A stretch of DNA of 64,000 nucleotides from an uncultured Litoreibacter sp. (GCF_947501785.1 NZ_CANMXB010000001.1:3600501-3664500), one strand, 5' to 3'; positions 42,844 to 53,850 are shown, numbered from the stretch's first letter. Notes: a model not told the origin generated them from the sequence alone. Made by a program: numbers and translations.

Positions 42844-43983
42844 ATGCGCGAAGACATGAAAATAGGCACCTACGTCTCGGGGGCGGGCCATGCGGGCCTG
42901 TTCGTCTGGCTGTTGATAGGTGGCTTCTTCGTGTCGCGCGACGATTTCGACGCGATCACCGCAACGGATGTGTCGATCATCTCGGAAGACGAGTTTCAGG
43001 CGTTGCAGCCCAGCGGGCCGGAAACCGGCGACGCGCCGCCCGCCTTGGACGCGCCCGCCGTGGACCAGCCAGCACCCGCATTGCCGGTGCCCGATGAGGT
43101 GGTCGAGGCCCCAGAGGCCCCCGCGCCGGTGGAAGAGGTGCAGCCCGAAGTGCAGCCGGTTGAGGTTGAAGAGCCTGCCCAGCCGGATGTGGTGGTGGAA
43201 GATGCGCCTGCCCAGCCTGACGCGCCTGACGGCGACCCGGGCGACGTGGTGATCGTGCCGGATGCGGTGCCGGTGCCGCGCCAGGAAGACGTGATCGCGC
43301 CTGAATTGACGGAAACAGTTGAGCCTGAGGTCGAGGTGGACGACGTGGCCCAGACCGAGACCGCGCCGGACGAGGCGGCTGAGGTGGTGACCGAGGAGGT
43401 GGATACAACGACCACTGAGGCCGCGACCACGACCGAGATTGTGACCGAGGCGGATGAACCTGCGACCGGCGCGCCGACCAAATCGCTGCGCCCGGGCCGC
43501 AAACCGACGCCACCCGCGCCTGCCCAGACCGAAGTGGCGGAGACGCCGACGGAGCAGCCGACCACGCCGGGATTGGAAGATTTGATCAACGAGGCCGTGA
43601 CCGAGGCCAATTCCGAGAACGCCGTGGCGGATAACGCCAACCCCGGCGGCGGGTCGGGTGAGCCGATCACGCGGGCTGAAAAGGGCGCGTTTATTCTGGC
43701 AATTCAGAAATGCTGGAACGTGGGCGCCTTGGGCTCGGATGCGTTGAAAGTGACTGTGATCGTGGGTTTCACCATGACGCCTGACGCGAAGCCAGAGATC
43801 GGCTCGATCCGCATGGTGGGGGCCGAAGGCGGCACAGGCGGCGCGGTAGAGCGCGCTTATGAGGCGGCACGACGCGCCATTATCCGGTGTGGCAGCGCCG
43901 GATTTGGCCTGCCTGCCGACAAGTATGATCAATGGCGCGGCGTTGAGGTGAAATTCAACGCGACCACCAAGGAAATTCGATAA
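42844..43983 (+). CDS. tolA: TolA-like protein with acidic Pro/Glu/Val-rich middle
   Basis: 379 residues: a short cytosolic start, one membrane helix ([20 protein letters not shown]), a long central region (about residues 60-245) very rich in Pro, Glu, Asp, Val and Thr, and a C-terminal TonB/TolA-like domain. The C-terminal part ([25 protein letters not shown] to the end) carries paired Cys. The middle is acidic and probably disordered, unlike the Ala/Lys helical TolA-II of enterobacteria. Position between tolR and tolB supports the TolA assignment. Confidence 0.88.
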   Translation: MREDMKIGTYVSGAGHAGLFVWLLIGGFFVSRDDFDAITATDVSIISEDEFQALQPSGPETGDAPPALDAPAVDQPAPALPVPDEVVEAPEAPAPVEEVQPEVQPVEVEEPAQPDVVVEDAPAQPDAPDGDPGDVVIVPDAVPVPRQEDVIAPELTETVEPEVEVDDVAQTETAPDEAAEVVTEEVDTTTTEAATTTEIVTEADEPATGAPTKSLRPGRKPTPPAPAQTEVAETPTEQPTTPGLEDLINEAVTEANSENAVADNANPGGGSGEPITRAEKGAFILAIQKCWNVGALGSDALKVTVIVGFTMTPDAKPEIGSIRMVGAEGGTGGAVERAYEAARRAIIRCGSAGFGLPADKYDQWRGVEVKFNATTKEIR

Positions 43984-44084
43984 TGCAGAATTTTTCCCCT
44001 TTAATTGCCAGCCAGAAACTGCCGGTTTGGGACGAAACACGCTACGGTGAGTTGAAATCGCGGGCTGCCGTGAAAGGATACGTT

Positions 44085-45404
44085 ATGATGAGACGGTTTA
44101 TTGTTGCACTTGGCTTGATACTGGCCGCGTTGACCACGGCGAGCGCCCTTGCGCAGGAGCCGTTGCGCATTGAGTTGGACAACCCCAACATCGAGCCGCT
44201 GCCCTTCGCCGCGCCCGACTTCGTTGCGGAGACCGCTGGCGCTGACCAATACGCGGCGGATTTGTCGCGGGTTTTGGCGGCGGACCTGACCAATTCTGGT
44301 CTGTTCCGCGAAATACCCAAGGACGCGTTTATCTCGAACATCACCAATTTCGACAGCCCTGTGCAATTTGCCGACTGGAAAGCGATCAACGCGCAGGCGT
44401 TGGTTACCGGGTCCGTCAGCACTGCCGGGGACAACCAGATTGTGGTGAAGTTCCGGCTGTTTGACGTGTTCTCGGAACAGCAATTGGGGGAGGGGCTGCA
44501 GTTTGTGGGCTCCACCGATGGCTGGCGGCGCATGGCGCATAAGGTGGCGGATGCGGTTTACAGCCGGATCACCGGCGAGGGCGGCTATTTCGACAGCCGC
44601 GTGGTCTATGTCTCGGAAAGCGGGCCGAAGAACGCGCGCCAGAAACGCATCGCGATCATGGATTACGATGGGGAGAACAACCAGTTCCTGACTACGGACC
44701 AGTCGATTGTGCTGGCACCAAGGTTCTCGCCCAACGGCAACCGGGTGATCTACACCAGCTACGAGACGGGCTTCCCGAAAATCTATGTGCTGGATGTGGG
44801 CACCGTCAGCCGTCAGGTGCTGCAGGACCAGCCCGGCACCATGAGCTTTGCGCCGCGTTTCGCGCCGGATGGCAACAGCGTGGTCTATTCCCTGACCACG
44901 GGGTCCAACACCGACCTTTACAAGATGAACATCGCCGGTGGCGCGCCGCAGCAATTGACGTCTGACCCGACGATTGAGACCGCGCCGAGCTTTTCGCCCG
45001 ATGGCAGCCAGATTGTGTTTGAAAGCGACCGCTCGGGCACCCAGCAGCTTTACGTGATGGGCGCGAATGGCGGGGAGGCCACGCGGATTTCCTTTGGACA
45101 GGGGCGCTACGGCACGCCTGTCTGGTCGCCGCGGGGCGACCTGATTGCCTTTACCAAGCAGAACCGTGGCCGGTTCCATATCGGGGTGATGAACACCGAC
45201 GGGTCCGGTGAACGCCTTCTGACCGCGTCCTTCCTTGATGAGGGCCCGACCTGGTCGCCCAATGGGCGCGTCATCATGTTTACCCGTGAAACCAGCGGCG
45301 AGGGCGGTGCGTCAACCCTGCATTCGGTTGATATTTCGGGCCGTAACCTGCGGGCGGTGCGCCAGGGCGGGTCGGACCCAAGCTGGTCTCCGCTGCTGAA
45401 ATAA
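44085..45404 (+). CDS. tolB: Tol-Pal system beta-propeller protein TolB
   Basis: 439 residues, periplasmic. Signal peptide [24 protein letters not shown]. The N-terminal domain is followed by the six-bladed propeller with repeated [33 protein letters not shown] and [15 protein letters not shown] units. TolB binds Pal and TolA. ATG at 44085 has AAAGGA upstream; the longer in-frame start at 43983 would add a non-exported tail. Its N-terminal region overlaps nothing, and it begins 101 bases after the tolA stop. Confidence 0.95.
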   Translation: MMRRFIVALGLILAALTTASALAQEPLRIELDNPNIEPLPFAAPDFVAETAGADQYAADLSRVLAADLTNSGLFREIPKDAFISNITNFDSPVQFADWKAINAQALVTGSVSTAGDNQIVVKFRLFDVFSEQQLGEGLQFVGSTDGWRRMAHKVADAVYSRITGEGGYFDSRVVYVSESGPKNARQKRIAIMDYDGENNQFLTTDQSIVLAPRFSPNGNRVIYTSYETGFPKIYVLDVGTVSRQVLQDQPGTMSFAPRFAPDGNSVVYSLTTGSNTDLYKMNIAGGAPQQLTSDPTIETAPSFSPDGSQIVFESDRSGTQQLYVMGANGGEATRISFGQGRYGTPVWSPRGDLIAFTKQNRGRFHIGVMNTDGSGERLLTASFLDEGPTWSPNGRVIMFTRETSGEGGASTLHSVDISGRNLRAVRQGGSDPSWSPLLK

Positions 45405-45493
45405 TGCGTGTGGGCAGAGGATATTCCCCTTCCCACCAGAAAAATGTTAATGTCCAACCAATCGAGCCAATAAGAGCCATAAGGATCACACCC

Positions 45494-46018
45494 ATGAAAA
45501 CCCTCTCTACAGCTTTGCTGCTGACCGCCTCGCTGGGCCTGTCCGCCTGTTCGGGCGGCCTGTTCAACCAAAACGACCGTCTTGGAACCGATGGCGGGGC
45601 CGGCAACGGCATCGACAATAGCGGCATCACCACCGGCGCTTTGGCGCCAAATTCGGTAGCTTACTTTAACCAGACCATCGGTGACCGGGTGCTGTTCGCC
45701 GTTGATACCTCGACCCTGACCGACCAGGGCCGCGCGACACTGTCGCAGCAGGCCAGCTGGCTGAACACCAACACCAGCTTCACCGCGATCATCGAAGGCC
45801 ATGCCGACGAGCAGGGCACCCGCGAATACAACCTTGCATTGGGCGCGCGCCGCGCGGCGGCGGTGCGGGACTATCTGGTCAGCCAAGGCGTGGCGGATGC
45901 GCGGATGCGCACCGTGACCTTCGGCAAGGAGCGCCCGATTGAGGTCTGTTCAACCGAAGTCTGCTATGCCAAGAACCGTCGTGCCGTGACGGTCATCGGG
46001 GCCGGCGCGACAAGCTAA
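45494..46018 (+). CDS. pal: Peptidoglycan-associated lipoprotein Pal
   Basis: 174 residues. Lipoprotein signal with lipobox LSAC (Cys19), an intervening linker, and a C-terminal OmpA-like peptidoglycan-binding domain (VLFAVDTSTLTDQGRATLSQQASWL, and the EGHADEQGTREYNLALGARRA signature). It anchors the outer membrane to peptidoglycan and to TolB. The ATG at 45494 follows AAGGAT; upstream in-frame codons precede the signal sequence. Confidence 0.96.
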   Translation: MKTLSTALLLTASLGLSACSGGLFNQNDRLGTDGGAGNGIDNSGITTGALAPNSVAYFNQTIGDRVLFAVDTSTLTDQGRATLSQQASWLNTNTSFTAIIEGHADEQGTREYNLALGARRAAAVRDYLVSQGVADARMRTVTFGKERPIEVCSTEVCYAKNRRAVTVIGAGATS

Positions 46019-46031
46019 AAGGTTTGTGAAG

Positions 46032-46841
46032 ATGATGCGTTTTCTGTGTGTGTCCCTGTTTGTGGTTTTGGCCGTGCCTGCCTCTGCGCAGGACTCGTCC
46101 CTGGCGGATATCCGCGCTGAGCTGGGCGTGTTGAACGCCGAGATTGCGCGGTTGAAATCCGAGCTGAACACCACCGGCACCGGTGGTGGCACGGCCGTCA
46201 CCGGCGACACGTTGCAGCGCATCGACGCGATTGAGGCGGGGCTGACCCGGCTCAATTCCAAGACGGAACAGCTGGAAAACCGGATCAACCGCGTGGTGAC
46301 CGACGGCACCAACCGCATTGGTGATCTGGAGTTCCGGCTGGTTGAGCTGGAAGGCGGCGACCTTGGTGCCGTTGGCCAGACGCCGACCTTGGGTGGCGAC
46401 GAAGGTGCTGCTCCCGCGGCGCAGGTGGCCGCCCCCTCAAACGACGCGCCGGAATTGGCCATTGGCGAGAAGAACGATTTTGAGCGGGCGCAGGGGGCGC
46501 TCGCTGAAGGTGACTTTCGCGGCGCCGCTGCGCAGTTTGCGACCTTTACCCAATCCTACCCGGGGAGCCCTTTAGAGGCTGACGCGCATTTCCTGCGCGG
46601 ATCGGCGCTGGAACAAGCCGGCGACCCCCAAGGGGCGGCGCGTGCCTATCTGGAAAGCTTTTCGGGATCCCCCGACAGCCCGCGCGCCCCCGAGGCGCTG
46701 TACAAGCTGGGCCTGTCCTTGGACGCCTTGGGACAACGCAGCGAGGCGTGTTTGATGCTGCAAGAGGTCGGCAACCGCTATCCGGGGTCGGAGCAGGTGA
46801 CATTGGCCAGCCAATCGCGGGCCTCTTTGGGCTGCTCGTGA
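46032..46841 (+). CDS. cpoB: Tol-Pal cell division coordinator CpoB (YbgF)
   Basis: 269 residues. Signal peptide (MMRFLCVSLFVVLAVPASA), an N-terminal coiled-coil trimerisation segment (about residues 30-85, heptads such as ADIRAELGVLNAEIARLKSEL), a linker, and a C-terminal TPR domain (FERAQGALAEGDFRGAAAQF, then SPLEADAHFLRGSALEQ). CpoB links peptidoglycan synthesis with Tol action. The ATG at 46032 sits after AAAAGG; the stop overlaps tilS. Confidence 0.92.
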   Translation: MMRFLCVSLFVVLAVPASAQDSSLADIRAELGVLNAEIARLKSELNTTGTGGGTAVTGDTLQRIDAIEAGLTRLNSKTEQLENRINRVVTDGTNRIGDLEFRLVELEGGDLGAVGQTPTLGGDEGAAPAAQVAAPSNDAPELAIGEKNDFERAQGALAEGDFRGAAAQFATFTQSYPGSPLEADAHFLRGSALEQAGDPQGAARAYLESFSGSPDSPRAPEALYKLGLSLDALGQRSEACLMLQEVGNRYPGSEQVTLASQSRASLGCS

Positions 46842-48088
46842 GTGAAGACAATGACGACGACTGGTTTGTCGAACATATCTTCAGCAGCCCGTTTTTCCTA
46901 AGTAAGCCAAAGCATATTGCGGCCGCCGTTTCGGGTGGCAGCGACTCGATGGCTTTGCTGAGCTACACGCTGCTTTGGGCGGAGAGCCGAGACATCCAAG
47001 TGTCGGCGGTCACCGTCGATCACGGATTGCGAGATGGCTCAGCGGCAGAGGCTGAAACGGTCGCCGCTTATTGCGCGAAACGCGGCATTGCCCATAAGAC
47101 ACTCCGCTGGGACGGGTGGGACGGGACCGGCAATTTGCAAGCCAGCGCCCGTGATGCCCGTTATGCCTTGATGGCTGAATTTGCGAAGCAAACTGGCATC
47201 GACACAATCGCCTTGGGCCATACCGAGGATGACCAAGCCGAGACATTTGTGATGCGCCTTGCCCGTAAGTCCGGCGTTGATGGGTTGGCCAGTATGAAGG
47301 GCCGATTTCGCAAATCCGGCGTCGACTGGGTCCGCCCCCTTCTGCTGCGCAGCCGTGCGAAGCTTCGCGCACATCTGGAACGCAACAATATCAGCTGGGT
47401 CGACGACCCAAGCAACGAAGACGCACGGTTTGAGCGGGTTCACGCGCGTAAGGTGATTGCTGAGCTTGGAGCGTTGAACATTGATAACGGCATTCTGTCC
47501 GCCGTCAGTCACAACATGGCAAGCGCGAAAGATGCGCTGAAACACTACACCTTGGCCGAAGCCAGAACCCACGCCGTGACCGAAAGTGGCGACCTGTTGC
47601 TGCCGCGTTTCGAGCCAATGCCGCATGAAATTTCCCGGCAATTGTCGGTAAACGCGTTGCAATGGATTGGTCGCAATCCCTATGGGCCGCGTAATCGCGC
47701 GATCGACGATATGGATTATCATCTGTCCACCTCGGGGGCGCATACTCTCGCGGGATGCCACATCACCCAAACCGAGAGGCACACCAGATATACACGTGAG
47801 TTCAACGCAGTACGGGATCTGGTTGGCCCGACAAAGGCTGTATGGGATGGCCGCTGGCGGTTAGGTGGCCCGCACGCACCTGGCCTCGAAATCCGGGCAT
47901 TGGGAGAGGGCGGGCTGGCGCAATGCCCGGACTGGCGGGACACCGGACTGCCGCGCATCTCGTTGCTGGCCAGTCCCGCTGTTTGGCGAGGTGAAGCGCT
48001 GGTTGCAGCACCCCATGCGGGGCTTGAAAACGGCTGGGTCGTGAAGCTGTGGCAGCCATTTGTGCAGTTTCTTTTGGATGGGCTTTAG
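46838..48088 (+). CDS. tilS: tRNA(Ile)-lysidine synthase TilS
   Basis: Modifies C34 of the CAU-anticodon tRNA-Ile to lysidine so it reads AUA. 416 residues. The PP-loop ATP-binding motif SGGSDSMALL lies at about residues 32-41, with VDHGLRDGSAAEAE, the LGHTEDDQAETFVMRLARKSG block and the RPLLLRSRAKLRAHL region following. The start is taken as the GTG at 46838, which overlaps the cpoB stop (GTGA) and gives translational coupling; a longer frame from 46748 overlaps cpoB. Confidence 0.92.
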   Translation: MSEDNDDDWFVEHIFSSPFFLSKPKHIAAAVSGGSDSMALLSYTLLWAESRDIQVSAVTVDHGLRDGSAAEAETVAAYCAKRGIAHKTLRWDGWDGTGNLQASARDARYALMAEFAKQTGIDTIALGHTEDDQAETFVMRLARKSGVDGLASMKGRFRKSGVDWVRPLLLRSRAKLRAHLERNNISWVDDPSNEDARFERVHARKVIAELGALNIDNGILSAVSHNMASAKDALKHYTLAEARTHAVTESGDLLLPRFEPMPHEISRQLSVNALQWIGRNPYGPRNRAIDDMDYHLSTSGAHTLAGCHITQTERHTRYTREFNAVRDLVGPTKAVWDGRWRLGGPHAPGLEIRALGEGGLAQCPDWRDTGLPRISLLASPAVWRGEALVAAPHAGLENGWVVKLWQPFVQFLLDGL

Positions 48089-48244
48089 GTCAGTTCGGTC
48101 AACCCAACGGTGCGCCACATTGACACGATCTCGCGAACAGTTCCTTTCCAGCCTGTTATCTCATTGAACTCACCGCAATTACCCCTATTTTAAGGGTAAC
48201 GCTGTAATAGCGACCTTATCCAAGCCGATTTCGGGAGATTCCTT

Positions 48245-50167
48245 TTGGGCAACGCGCGCAACATCGCCTTCTGGCTCGTTCTGCTTTTGCTGATCGTAGC
48301 GCTTTTCAACCTGTTCAATGGCGGGCAAACGCAAGCGAACTCGCAAACCATTCCGTATTCCGAATTTGTGGATCGGGTGGAGCAAGGCAAAGTGGACAGT
48401 GCCACGCTGGACGGCGAACGCATTGTCGGTACCACCGGCACTGAGCAATTCGTGACGATCATGCCGGAAGGCGTGGACGTGACCGAGGTGCTGCTGGCCA
48501 ATGACGTGGATTTCACTGCGACCTCTCAGGAACAGAACGGGCTGCTGGCATATGTGGGCACGCTCCTGCCGTTCATCATTATTATCGGCATCTGGATTTT
48601 CTTCATGAACCGCATGCAGGGCGGCGGCAAAGGCGGGGCGATGGGCTTTGGCAAGTCGCGCGCCAAGCTGCTGACCGAGAAGCATGGCCGCGTGACGTTT
48701 GACGACGTCGCAGGCATTGATGAGGCCAAGGAAGAACTGGAAGAGATTGTCGAGTTTTTGCGTAACCCGCAGAAATTCTCCCGCCTTGGCGGCAAGATCC
48801 CTAAAGGTGCGCTGCTGGTAGGCCCTCCGGGCACTGGTAAGACTCTGCTGGCCCGCGCGATTGCGGGCGAGGCGGGTGTACCGTTCTTCACCATTTCGGG
48901 GTCCGATTTTGTTGAGATGTTTGTGGGCGTGGGTGCGTCCCGTGTGCGCGACATGTTCGACCAGGCCAAGAAGAACGCGCCTTGCATTCTGTTCATTGAC
49001 GAGATCGACGCCGTGGGCCGGTCGCGTGGCGCTGGTTATGGCGGCGGCAATGACGAGCGTGAGCAGACGCTGAACCAATTGCTGGTGGAGATGGATGGCT
49101 TCGAGGCGAACGAAGGCATCATCATCGTGGCCGCGACCAACCGCGCCGACGTGCTGGACCCTGCGCTGCTGCGTCCGGGCCGGTTTGACCGTCAAGTGCA
49201 GGTGCCGAACCCTGACATCAAAGGCCGCGAGAAGATTTTGCGCGTGCATGCCCGCAAGACCCCGCTGGGTCCTGACGTTGATCTGCGGATCATCGCGCGC
49301 GGCTCCCCCGGGTTTTCGGGTGCGGAATTGGCCAACCTTGTGAACGAGGCGGCCTTGTCCGCCGCGCGGATTGGGCGCCGGGTCGTCACGATGGAAGATT
49401 TCGAGATGGCCAAGGACAAGGTGCTGATGGGCGTCGAACGCCGGTCGATGGTGCTGACCCAGGACCAGAAAGAAAAGACCGCCTATCACGAGGCCGGCCA
49501 CGCCATTGTCGGGCTGAACCTCGAGAAATGCGACCCTGTCTACAAAGCGACGATCATCCCGCGCGGCGGCGCGTTGGGCATGGTTGTGTCCTTGCCTGAG
49601 ATGGACCGTTTGCAGCTGTTTAAGGACGAAGCCAAGCAGCGCATTGCCATGGCCATGGCGGGCAAAGCGGCTGAAATTCTGAAATATGGCGAAGATTCCG
49701 TTTCTTCCGGACCGGTCGGCGACATCCAACAGGCCAGCCAGATGGCGCGGTCTATGGTGATGCGCTGGGGCATGTCCGACAAGGTCGGCAACATTGACTA
49801 CCAAGAAGCGGCGGCGGGCTACCAAGGCGGCGGCGGCGCGGGCGGGTTCTCTGTCTCGGCGGCGACCAAGCAGCTGATTGAAGACGAGGTGAAGGCCATC
49901 ATTGACGAAGGCTACGAGACCGCCGTGAAGATCCTGAAGAAGCACAACAAGGATTTTGAGCGGCTGGCGCAAGGCCTGTTGGAGTATGAAACGCTGACCG
50001 GCGACGAGATCACCAAGGTGATCAACGGGCTGCCTCTGGATCATGAAGATGATGACGACAGCGGCACACCGGCCTCTGGTGGGAAGGCGTCGCTGGCGGC
50101 TATCCCGAAGACCAAGAAGCCGAAAACGCCGAAGGACCCGGGCATGGAGCCCGAGCCTTCAGCCTAA
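48245..50167 (+). CDS. ftsH: ATP-dependent zinc metalloprotease FtsH
   Basis: 640 residues, inner-membrane AAA protease. Two membrane helices ([19 protein letters not shown] and [15 protein letters not shown]), Walker A GPPGTGKT at 193-200, Walker B FIDEID, the second-region-of-homology RPGRFDRQV, and the zinc site HEAGH at 415-419. The TTG at 48245 is the start: GGGAGA lies just before it, and [10 protein letters not shown] is the form seen in Rhodobacterales relatives. A terminator follows 20 bases after the stop. Confidence 0.96.
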   Translation: MGNARNIAFWLVLLLLIVALFNLFNGGQTQANSQTIPYSEFVDRVEQGKVDSATLDGERIVGTTGTEQFVTIMPEGVDVTEVLLANDVDFTATSQEQNGLLAYVGTLLPFIIIIGIWIFFMNRMQGGGKGGAMGFGKSRAKLLTEKHGRVTFDDVAGIDEAKEELEEIVEFLRNPQKFSRLGGKIPKGALLVGPPGTGKTLLARAIAGEAGVPFFTISGSDFVEMFVGVGASRVRDMFDQAKKNAPCILFIDEIDAVGRSRGAGYGGGNDEREQTLNQLLVEMDGFEANEGIIIVAATNRADVLDPALLRPGRFDRQVQVPNPDIKGREKILRVHARKTPLGPDVDLRIIARGSPGFSGAELANLVNEAALSAARIGRRVVTMEDFEMAKDKVLMGVERRSMVLTQDQKEKTAYHEAGHAIVGLNLEKCDPVYKATIIPRGGALGMVVSLPEMDRLQLFKDEAKQRIAMAMAGKAAEILKYGEDSVSSGPVGDIQQASQMARSMVMRWGMSDKVGNIDYQEAAAGYQGGGGAGGFSVSAATKQLIEDEVKAIIDEGYETAVKILKKHNKDFERLAQGLLEYETLTGDEITKVINGLPLDHEDDDDSGTPASGGKASLAAIPKTKKPKTPKDPGMEPEPSA

Positions 50168-50186
50168 TGTCCGACCCAAAGACAGA

Positions 50187-50214
50187 AACCCCGGCCTCAG
50201 AGCCGGGGTTTTTC
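50187..50214 (+). terminator. Intrinsic terminator after ftsH
   Basis: 9-bp stem AACCCCGGC / GCCGGGGTT, loop CTCAGA, then TTTCTTTT. It starts 20 bases after the ftsH stop and ends the tol-pal-tilS-ftsH run. Confidence 0.92.
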
Positions 50215-50300
50215 TTTTGTGACAGGTTTCATCACAAACTCTGACTGGACCTTCCATCGCGCCGCTGGCACCCTCGCCGCAACCAATAGATAGGGGCGGT

Positions 50301-50885
50301 ATGCCGGCATTGATCAAGACAGAATTTAGCGGAAAAATTGTGTGGCTCGGCCGGGTGCCTGACCGCGAGGCGGCGTTGCGGTCGCAGCCGACGGAGACAG
50401 CGCAGGCGACATTCGCGGGGCTGGACGGGGAAGACCATGGCGGGCTGACGCGGGCCTCCTGCAGCCGGGTTGTGACGCAATATCCAAAGGGGACAGAGAT
50501 CAGAAACACGCGCCAGATTTGCATCGTTTCGGCGGAAGAAATGGCGGAGGTGGCGGCGGCGATCGGCGTCGAGGCGTTCAATCCCGAGTGGTGCGGCGCG
50601 GGCGTGGTGATTGAGGGCATACCCGATTTCACGCATATCCCGCCGTCGTCGCGATTGCAGTCCGAAAGCGGGGCCACGCTGACCGTTGATATGGAAAACC
50701 AGCCCTGCCATTTGCCCGCGCCGGTGATTGATACCGATGCGCCGGGGCATGGCAAAGGGTTCAAGGCGGCCGCGAAAGACAAGCGCGGGGTGACGGCTTG
50801 GGTCGAGCGGGAAGGCGTTTTGAAGCTGGGCGACACGGTGACGTTGCACGTGCCGGCGCAGCGGGGGTGGCAACCCAATGGCTGA
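50301..50885 (+). CDS. MOSC domain-containing protein
   Basis: 194 residues. A MOSC beta-barrel is suggested by GLTRASCSRVVTQYPKGTEI (the conserved Cys of this superfamily), the EWCGAGVVIEGIPDF block and the TLTVDMENQPC segment. MOSC domains handle activated sulfur/molybdenum-cofactor intermediates or reduce N-hydroxylated compounds (YiiM type); which applies is unknown. The stop overlaps the AlkC-like gene by eight bases, so the two are probably made together. Confidence 0.82.
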   Translation: MPALIKTEFSGKIVWLGRVPDREAALRSQPTETAQATFAGLDGEDHGGLTRASCSRVVTQYPKGTEIRNTRQICIVSAEEMAEVAAAIGVEAFNPEWCGAGVVIEGIPDFTHIPPSSRLQSESGATLTVDMENQPCHLPAPVIDTDAPGHGKGFKAAAKDKRGVTAWVEREGVLKLGDTVTLHVPAQRGWQPNG

Positions 50886-51996
50886 GCCGTTCAAGAACAT
50901 CTACAACCCGACCCTGATCGAGGGCATGGCCGGGCATTTTGCCCGCGTCTCGTCGGAGTTTGACCGTGCCGTTTTTCTGAAGACCGCATTGGCGGGGCTG
51001 GACGATTTGGAGATGCTGGCGCGGGCGGAACAGATCAGTCAGGCGATTGACGCAGCCTTTCCACCTGACCTGGCCACCAAGAGGGCCGCGATGGTGGCGG
51101 CGATGGACCCGCGCACGGATATGGAACTGTCCGAGATGGGGGTGCGCGACACGGGCATTTCAGGCTGGGCTGGCGAGCCGATGGCGCGGGTGATCGCGCG
51201 GCATGGGTTAGACGATCCGGAGCCGAACCTTGAGGCGCTGCGCGAGATGACGATGCGGTTTTCGTCGGAATTTGCGGTGCGGCCGTTTTTCCGCGACCAC
51301 CCGGATCTGACGATGAAGACGGCGTTGCGCTGGGCGCAGGACGAGAATGTGCATGTGCGGCGGCTGGCCTCGGAAGGATCACGCCCGCTTTTGCCGTGGG
51401 GCATCAAGTTGCAGGCATTTGTGAAGGACCCGTCGCCGTTGATCCCGCTGTTGACGGGGCTGCGGGATGACCCTGAGGAATATGTGCGCCGGTCAGTGGC
51501 CAACAACCTCAATGACATCGCCAAGCATCAGCCGGATTTGGTGGCAGATATTGCCAAGGACTGGCTGAAGGACGCCAGCAAGGACCGGCAACGGTTGGTG
51601 AAACATGCGTGCCGGACGCTGATCAAGCAGGGGCACCCGGGTGCGTTGGAGGCATTCGGCTTCCCTCCGCCGCAGCTAGGGGACGTGTCTTTGAGCGCGC
51701 CTGAGGTGGTCAAGCTGGGGGACCAGATGCCCATTGCGTTCCGGGCCACGTCGAAAATCGACCAGAAGCTGCTGGTGGATTACGTGCTGCATTTCATACG
51801 CGCCAACGGCAAGCTGAGCCCCAAAGTGTTCAAATGGACCGAGATTGCCGCGACCGCCGGGCAGGTGGTGGAACTGGCCAAAACCCATCCCTACAAAGTG
51901 GTGACGACCCGCAAGGACTATGCGGGCGCGCAGAAGCTGGGTGTTCAGGTCAACGGGCAGACGGTGGCAGAGGTGCCGTTCGAGCTGACGCTCTGA
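50878..51996 (+). CDS. AlkC-like DNA alkylation repair glycosylase (HEAT repeats plus Ig-like domain)
   Basis: 372 residues. The N-terminal 260 residues are helical HEAT-like repeats with repeated DDPEEYVRRSVANNLNDIAK / DASKDRQRLVKHACRTLIKQ-type units. The C-terminal 110 residues (SLSAPEVVKLGDQMPIAFRA to the end) look like an immunoglobulin-like domain. That combination is characteristic of AlkC-type alkylpurine glycosylases rather than AlkD, and would remove 3-methyladenine/3-methylcytosine. Overlaps the MOSC gene. Activity inferred from architecture only. Confidence 0.8.
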   Translation: MAEPFKNIYNPTLIEGMAGHFARVSSEFDRAVFLKTALAGLDDLEMLARAEQISQAIDAAFPPDLATKRAAMVAAMDPRTDMELSEMGVRDTGISGWAGEPMARVIARHGLDDPEPNLEALREMTMRFSSEFAVRPFFRDHPDLTMKTALRWAQDENVHVRRLASEGSRPLLPWGIKLQAFVKDPSPLIPLLTGLRDDPEEYVRRSVANNLNDIAKHQPDLVADIAKDWLKDASKDRQRLVKHACRTLIKQGHPGALEAFGFPPPQLGDVSLSAPEVVKLGDQMPIAFRATSKIDQKLLVDYVLHFIRANGKLSPKVFKWTEIAATAGQVVELAKTHPYKVVTTRKDYAGAQKLGVQVNGQTVAEVPFELTL

Positions 51997-52113
51997 CGTC
52001 ACGGCGGCGGTTCCAAGGGCGGAAATGTCGGAATCGCGCGGCGTCGGCGCAGTATGCAGATGTATAGCGGATGCAATTCAAACGGCATTCACGCCTGCAG
52101 GGGACCTGACACC

Positions 52114-53790
52114 ATGGCATATCTCACCGACATCGAAATCGCGCGCGCGGCGAAGAAACGCCCAATCCAAGAGATTGGCGAGAAGCTGGGCATCGCGTCC
52201 GAGCATCTGCTGCCCTACGGCCATGACAAAGCGAAGGTCAGCCAGGAATTCATCAACTCTGTGCAGAAAAACAAGGACGGCAAGCTGATCCTTGTAACCG
52301 CGATCAACCCGACACCGGCCGGTGAGGGAAAGACCACCACGACCGTAGGTCTGGGCGATGGTCTGAACCTGATCGGCAAGAAGGCGGCTGTTTGCATCAG
52401 GGAGGCCTCTTTGGGTCCGTGTTTTGGTATGAAGGGCGGGGCCGCTGGTGGTGGCTACGCGCAAGTCGTGCCGATGGAAGAGATGAACCTGCATTTCACC
52501 GGCGACTTCCACGCGATCACATCAGCACACAACCTGCTGTCGGCGATGATCGATAACCACATCTATTGGGGCAACGAGCTCGAAATTGACATCCGCCGCG
52601 TGGCTTGGCGCCGTGTCGTCGATATGAACGATCGCGCATTGCGCCAGATCACAGCGTCTTTGGGCGGCGTGGCCAACGGCTTCCCGCGCGAGGCCGGGTT
52701 TGACATCACCGTGGCCTCTGAGGTGATGGCGATCCTATGTCTAGCGAAGAACCTAGAAGATCTGCAAGAACGTCTGGGCTCGATCATCGTGGCGTACCGC
52801 CGTGACCGTTCGCCAGTGTATGCGCGTGACATCAAGGCCGATGGCGCGATGACTGTGCTATTGAAAGACGCGATGCAGCCGAACCTGGTGCAGACGCTGG
52901 AAAACAACCCGGCCTTCGTGCATGGCGGCCCATTTGCCAATATCGCGCATGGCTGTAACTCGGTCATTGCGACGACGACGGCGTTGAAACTCGCCGACTA
53001 CGTCGTCACCGAGGCGGGTTTTGGCGCTGATTTGGGCGCTGAGAAGTTCCTCAACATCAAGTGCCGCAAAGCCGGGCTGGCCCCGTCTTGCGTGGTCGTC
53101 GTGGCGACCGTGCGGGCCATGAAGATGAATGGCGGCGTGGCCAAAGCCGATCTGGGTCCGGAAAACGTGGCTGCCGTAGAAGCAGGTTGTCCGAACCTTG
53201 GCCGCCACATCGAAAACGTCAAATCCTTCGGCGTGCCCGTTGTTGTGGCGATCAACCATTTTGTGACCGACACTGACGCCGAAGTGCAGGCCGTTAAGGA
53301 CTACGTTGCCGCGCAAGGCTCGGAAGCGATTGTGTCTCAACACTGGGAGTTTGGGTCAAAAGGCTCGGAAGCCTTGGCGACGCGCGTTGCGGAAATTGCA
53401 GATGCAGACATGGCGAACTTTGCGCCGATCTACCCCGATGAGATGCCATTGTTTGAAAAGATCGAGACCGTGGCTAAGCGTATCTACCGCGCTGATGAAG
53501 TTCTGGCGGATCAAAAGATCCGCAACCAGCTGAAAGACTGGGAAGAGCAAGGCTATGGCAACCTGCCGGTTTGTATGGCGAAAACCCAGTATTCCTTCAC
53601 CACGGACCCGAACCGCCGTGGCGCGCCGGTGGGCCATTCGGTTCCTGTGCGCGAAGTGCGCCTGTCGGCGGGGGCTGGCTTCATCGTCGTCATCTGCGGC
53701 GAGATCATGACCATGCCGGGCCTGCCGCGGGTGCCGTCGGCCGAGGCAATCATGCTGAATGATGACGGCCAGATCGAAGGTTTGTTCTAA
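52114..53790 (+). CDS. fhs: Formate-tetrahydrofolate ligase (10-formyl-THF synthetase)
   Basis: 558 residues. ATP + formate + THF give 10-formyl-THF. The ATP-binding P-loop [10 protein letters not shown] is at residues 67-76, with [28 protein letters not shown] (here IREASLG...) and the formate/THF segment [13 protein letters not shown]. It feeds one-carbon units into the FolD cycle next door; roseobacters use it for C1 oxidation from methylated compounds. ATG at 52114 is preceded by AGGGGA. Confidence 0.96.
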   Translation: MAYLTDIEIARAAKKRPIQEIGEKLGIASEHLLPYGHDKAKVSQEFINSVQKNKDGKLILVTAINPTPAGEGKTTTTVGLGDGLNLIGKKAAVCIREASLGPCFGMKGGAAGGGYAQVVPMEEMNLHFTGDFHAITSAHNLLSAMIDNHIYWGNELEIDIRRVAWRRVVDMNDRALRQITASLGGVANGFPREAGFDITVASEVMAILCLAKNLEDLQERLGSIIVAYRRDRSPVYARDIKADGAMTVLLKDAMQPNLVQTLENNPAFVHGGPFANIAHGCNSVIATTTALKLADYVVTEAGFGADLGAEKFLNIKCRKAGLAPSCVVVVATVRAMKMNGGVAKADLGPENVAAVEAGCPNLGRHIENVKSFGVPVVVAINHFVTDTDAEVQAVKDYVAAQGSEAIVSQHWEFGSKGSEALATRVAEIADADMANFAPIYPDEMPLFEKIETVAKRIYRADEVLADQKIRNQLKDWEEQGYGNLPVCMAKTQYSFTTDPNRRGAPVGHSVPVREVRLSAGAGFIVVICGEIMTMPGLPRVPSAEAIMLNDDGQIEGLF

Positions 53791-53850
53791 GAAGTGGTGC
53801 GATCCAAGGTGGCATCGAGCCCCCTTGGATCGCGTCGCCGCTTCGCGGCT

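Noticed and set aside
42835-44040. A 401-codon minus-strand frame across tolA.
   Set aside because: It reads Gly/Arg/His-rich repeats produced by the repetitive acidic codons of tolA; tolA has a membrane helix, operon position and C-terminal domain.
48185-50044. A 619-codon open frame on the minus strand across ftsH.
   Set aside because: It lies antisense to the whole conserved FtsH sequence; its Arg/His/Gln-rich product has no family character. Long antisense frames are common in GC-rich codon use.
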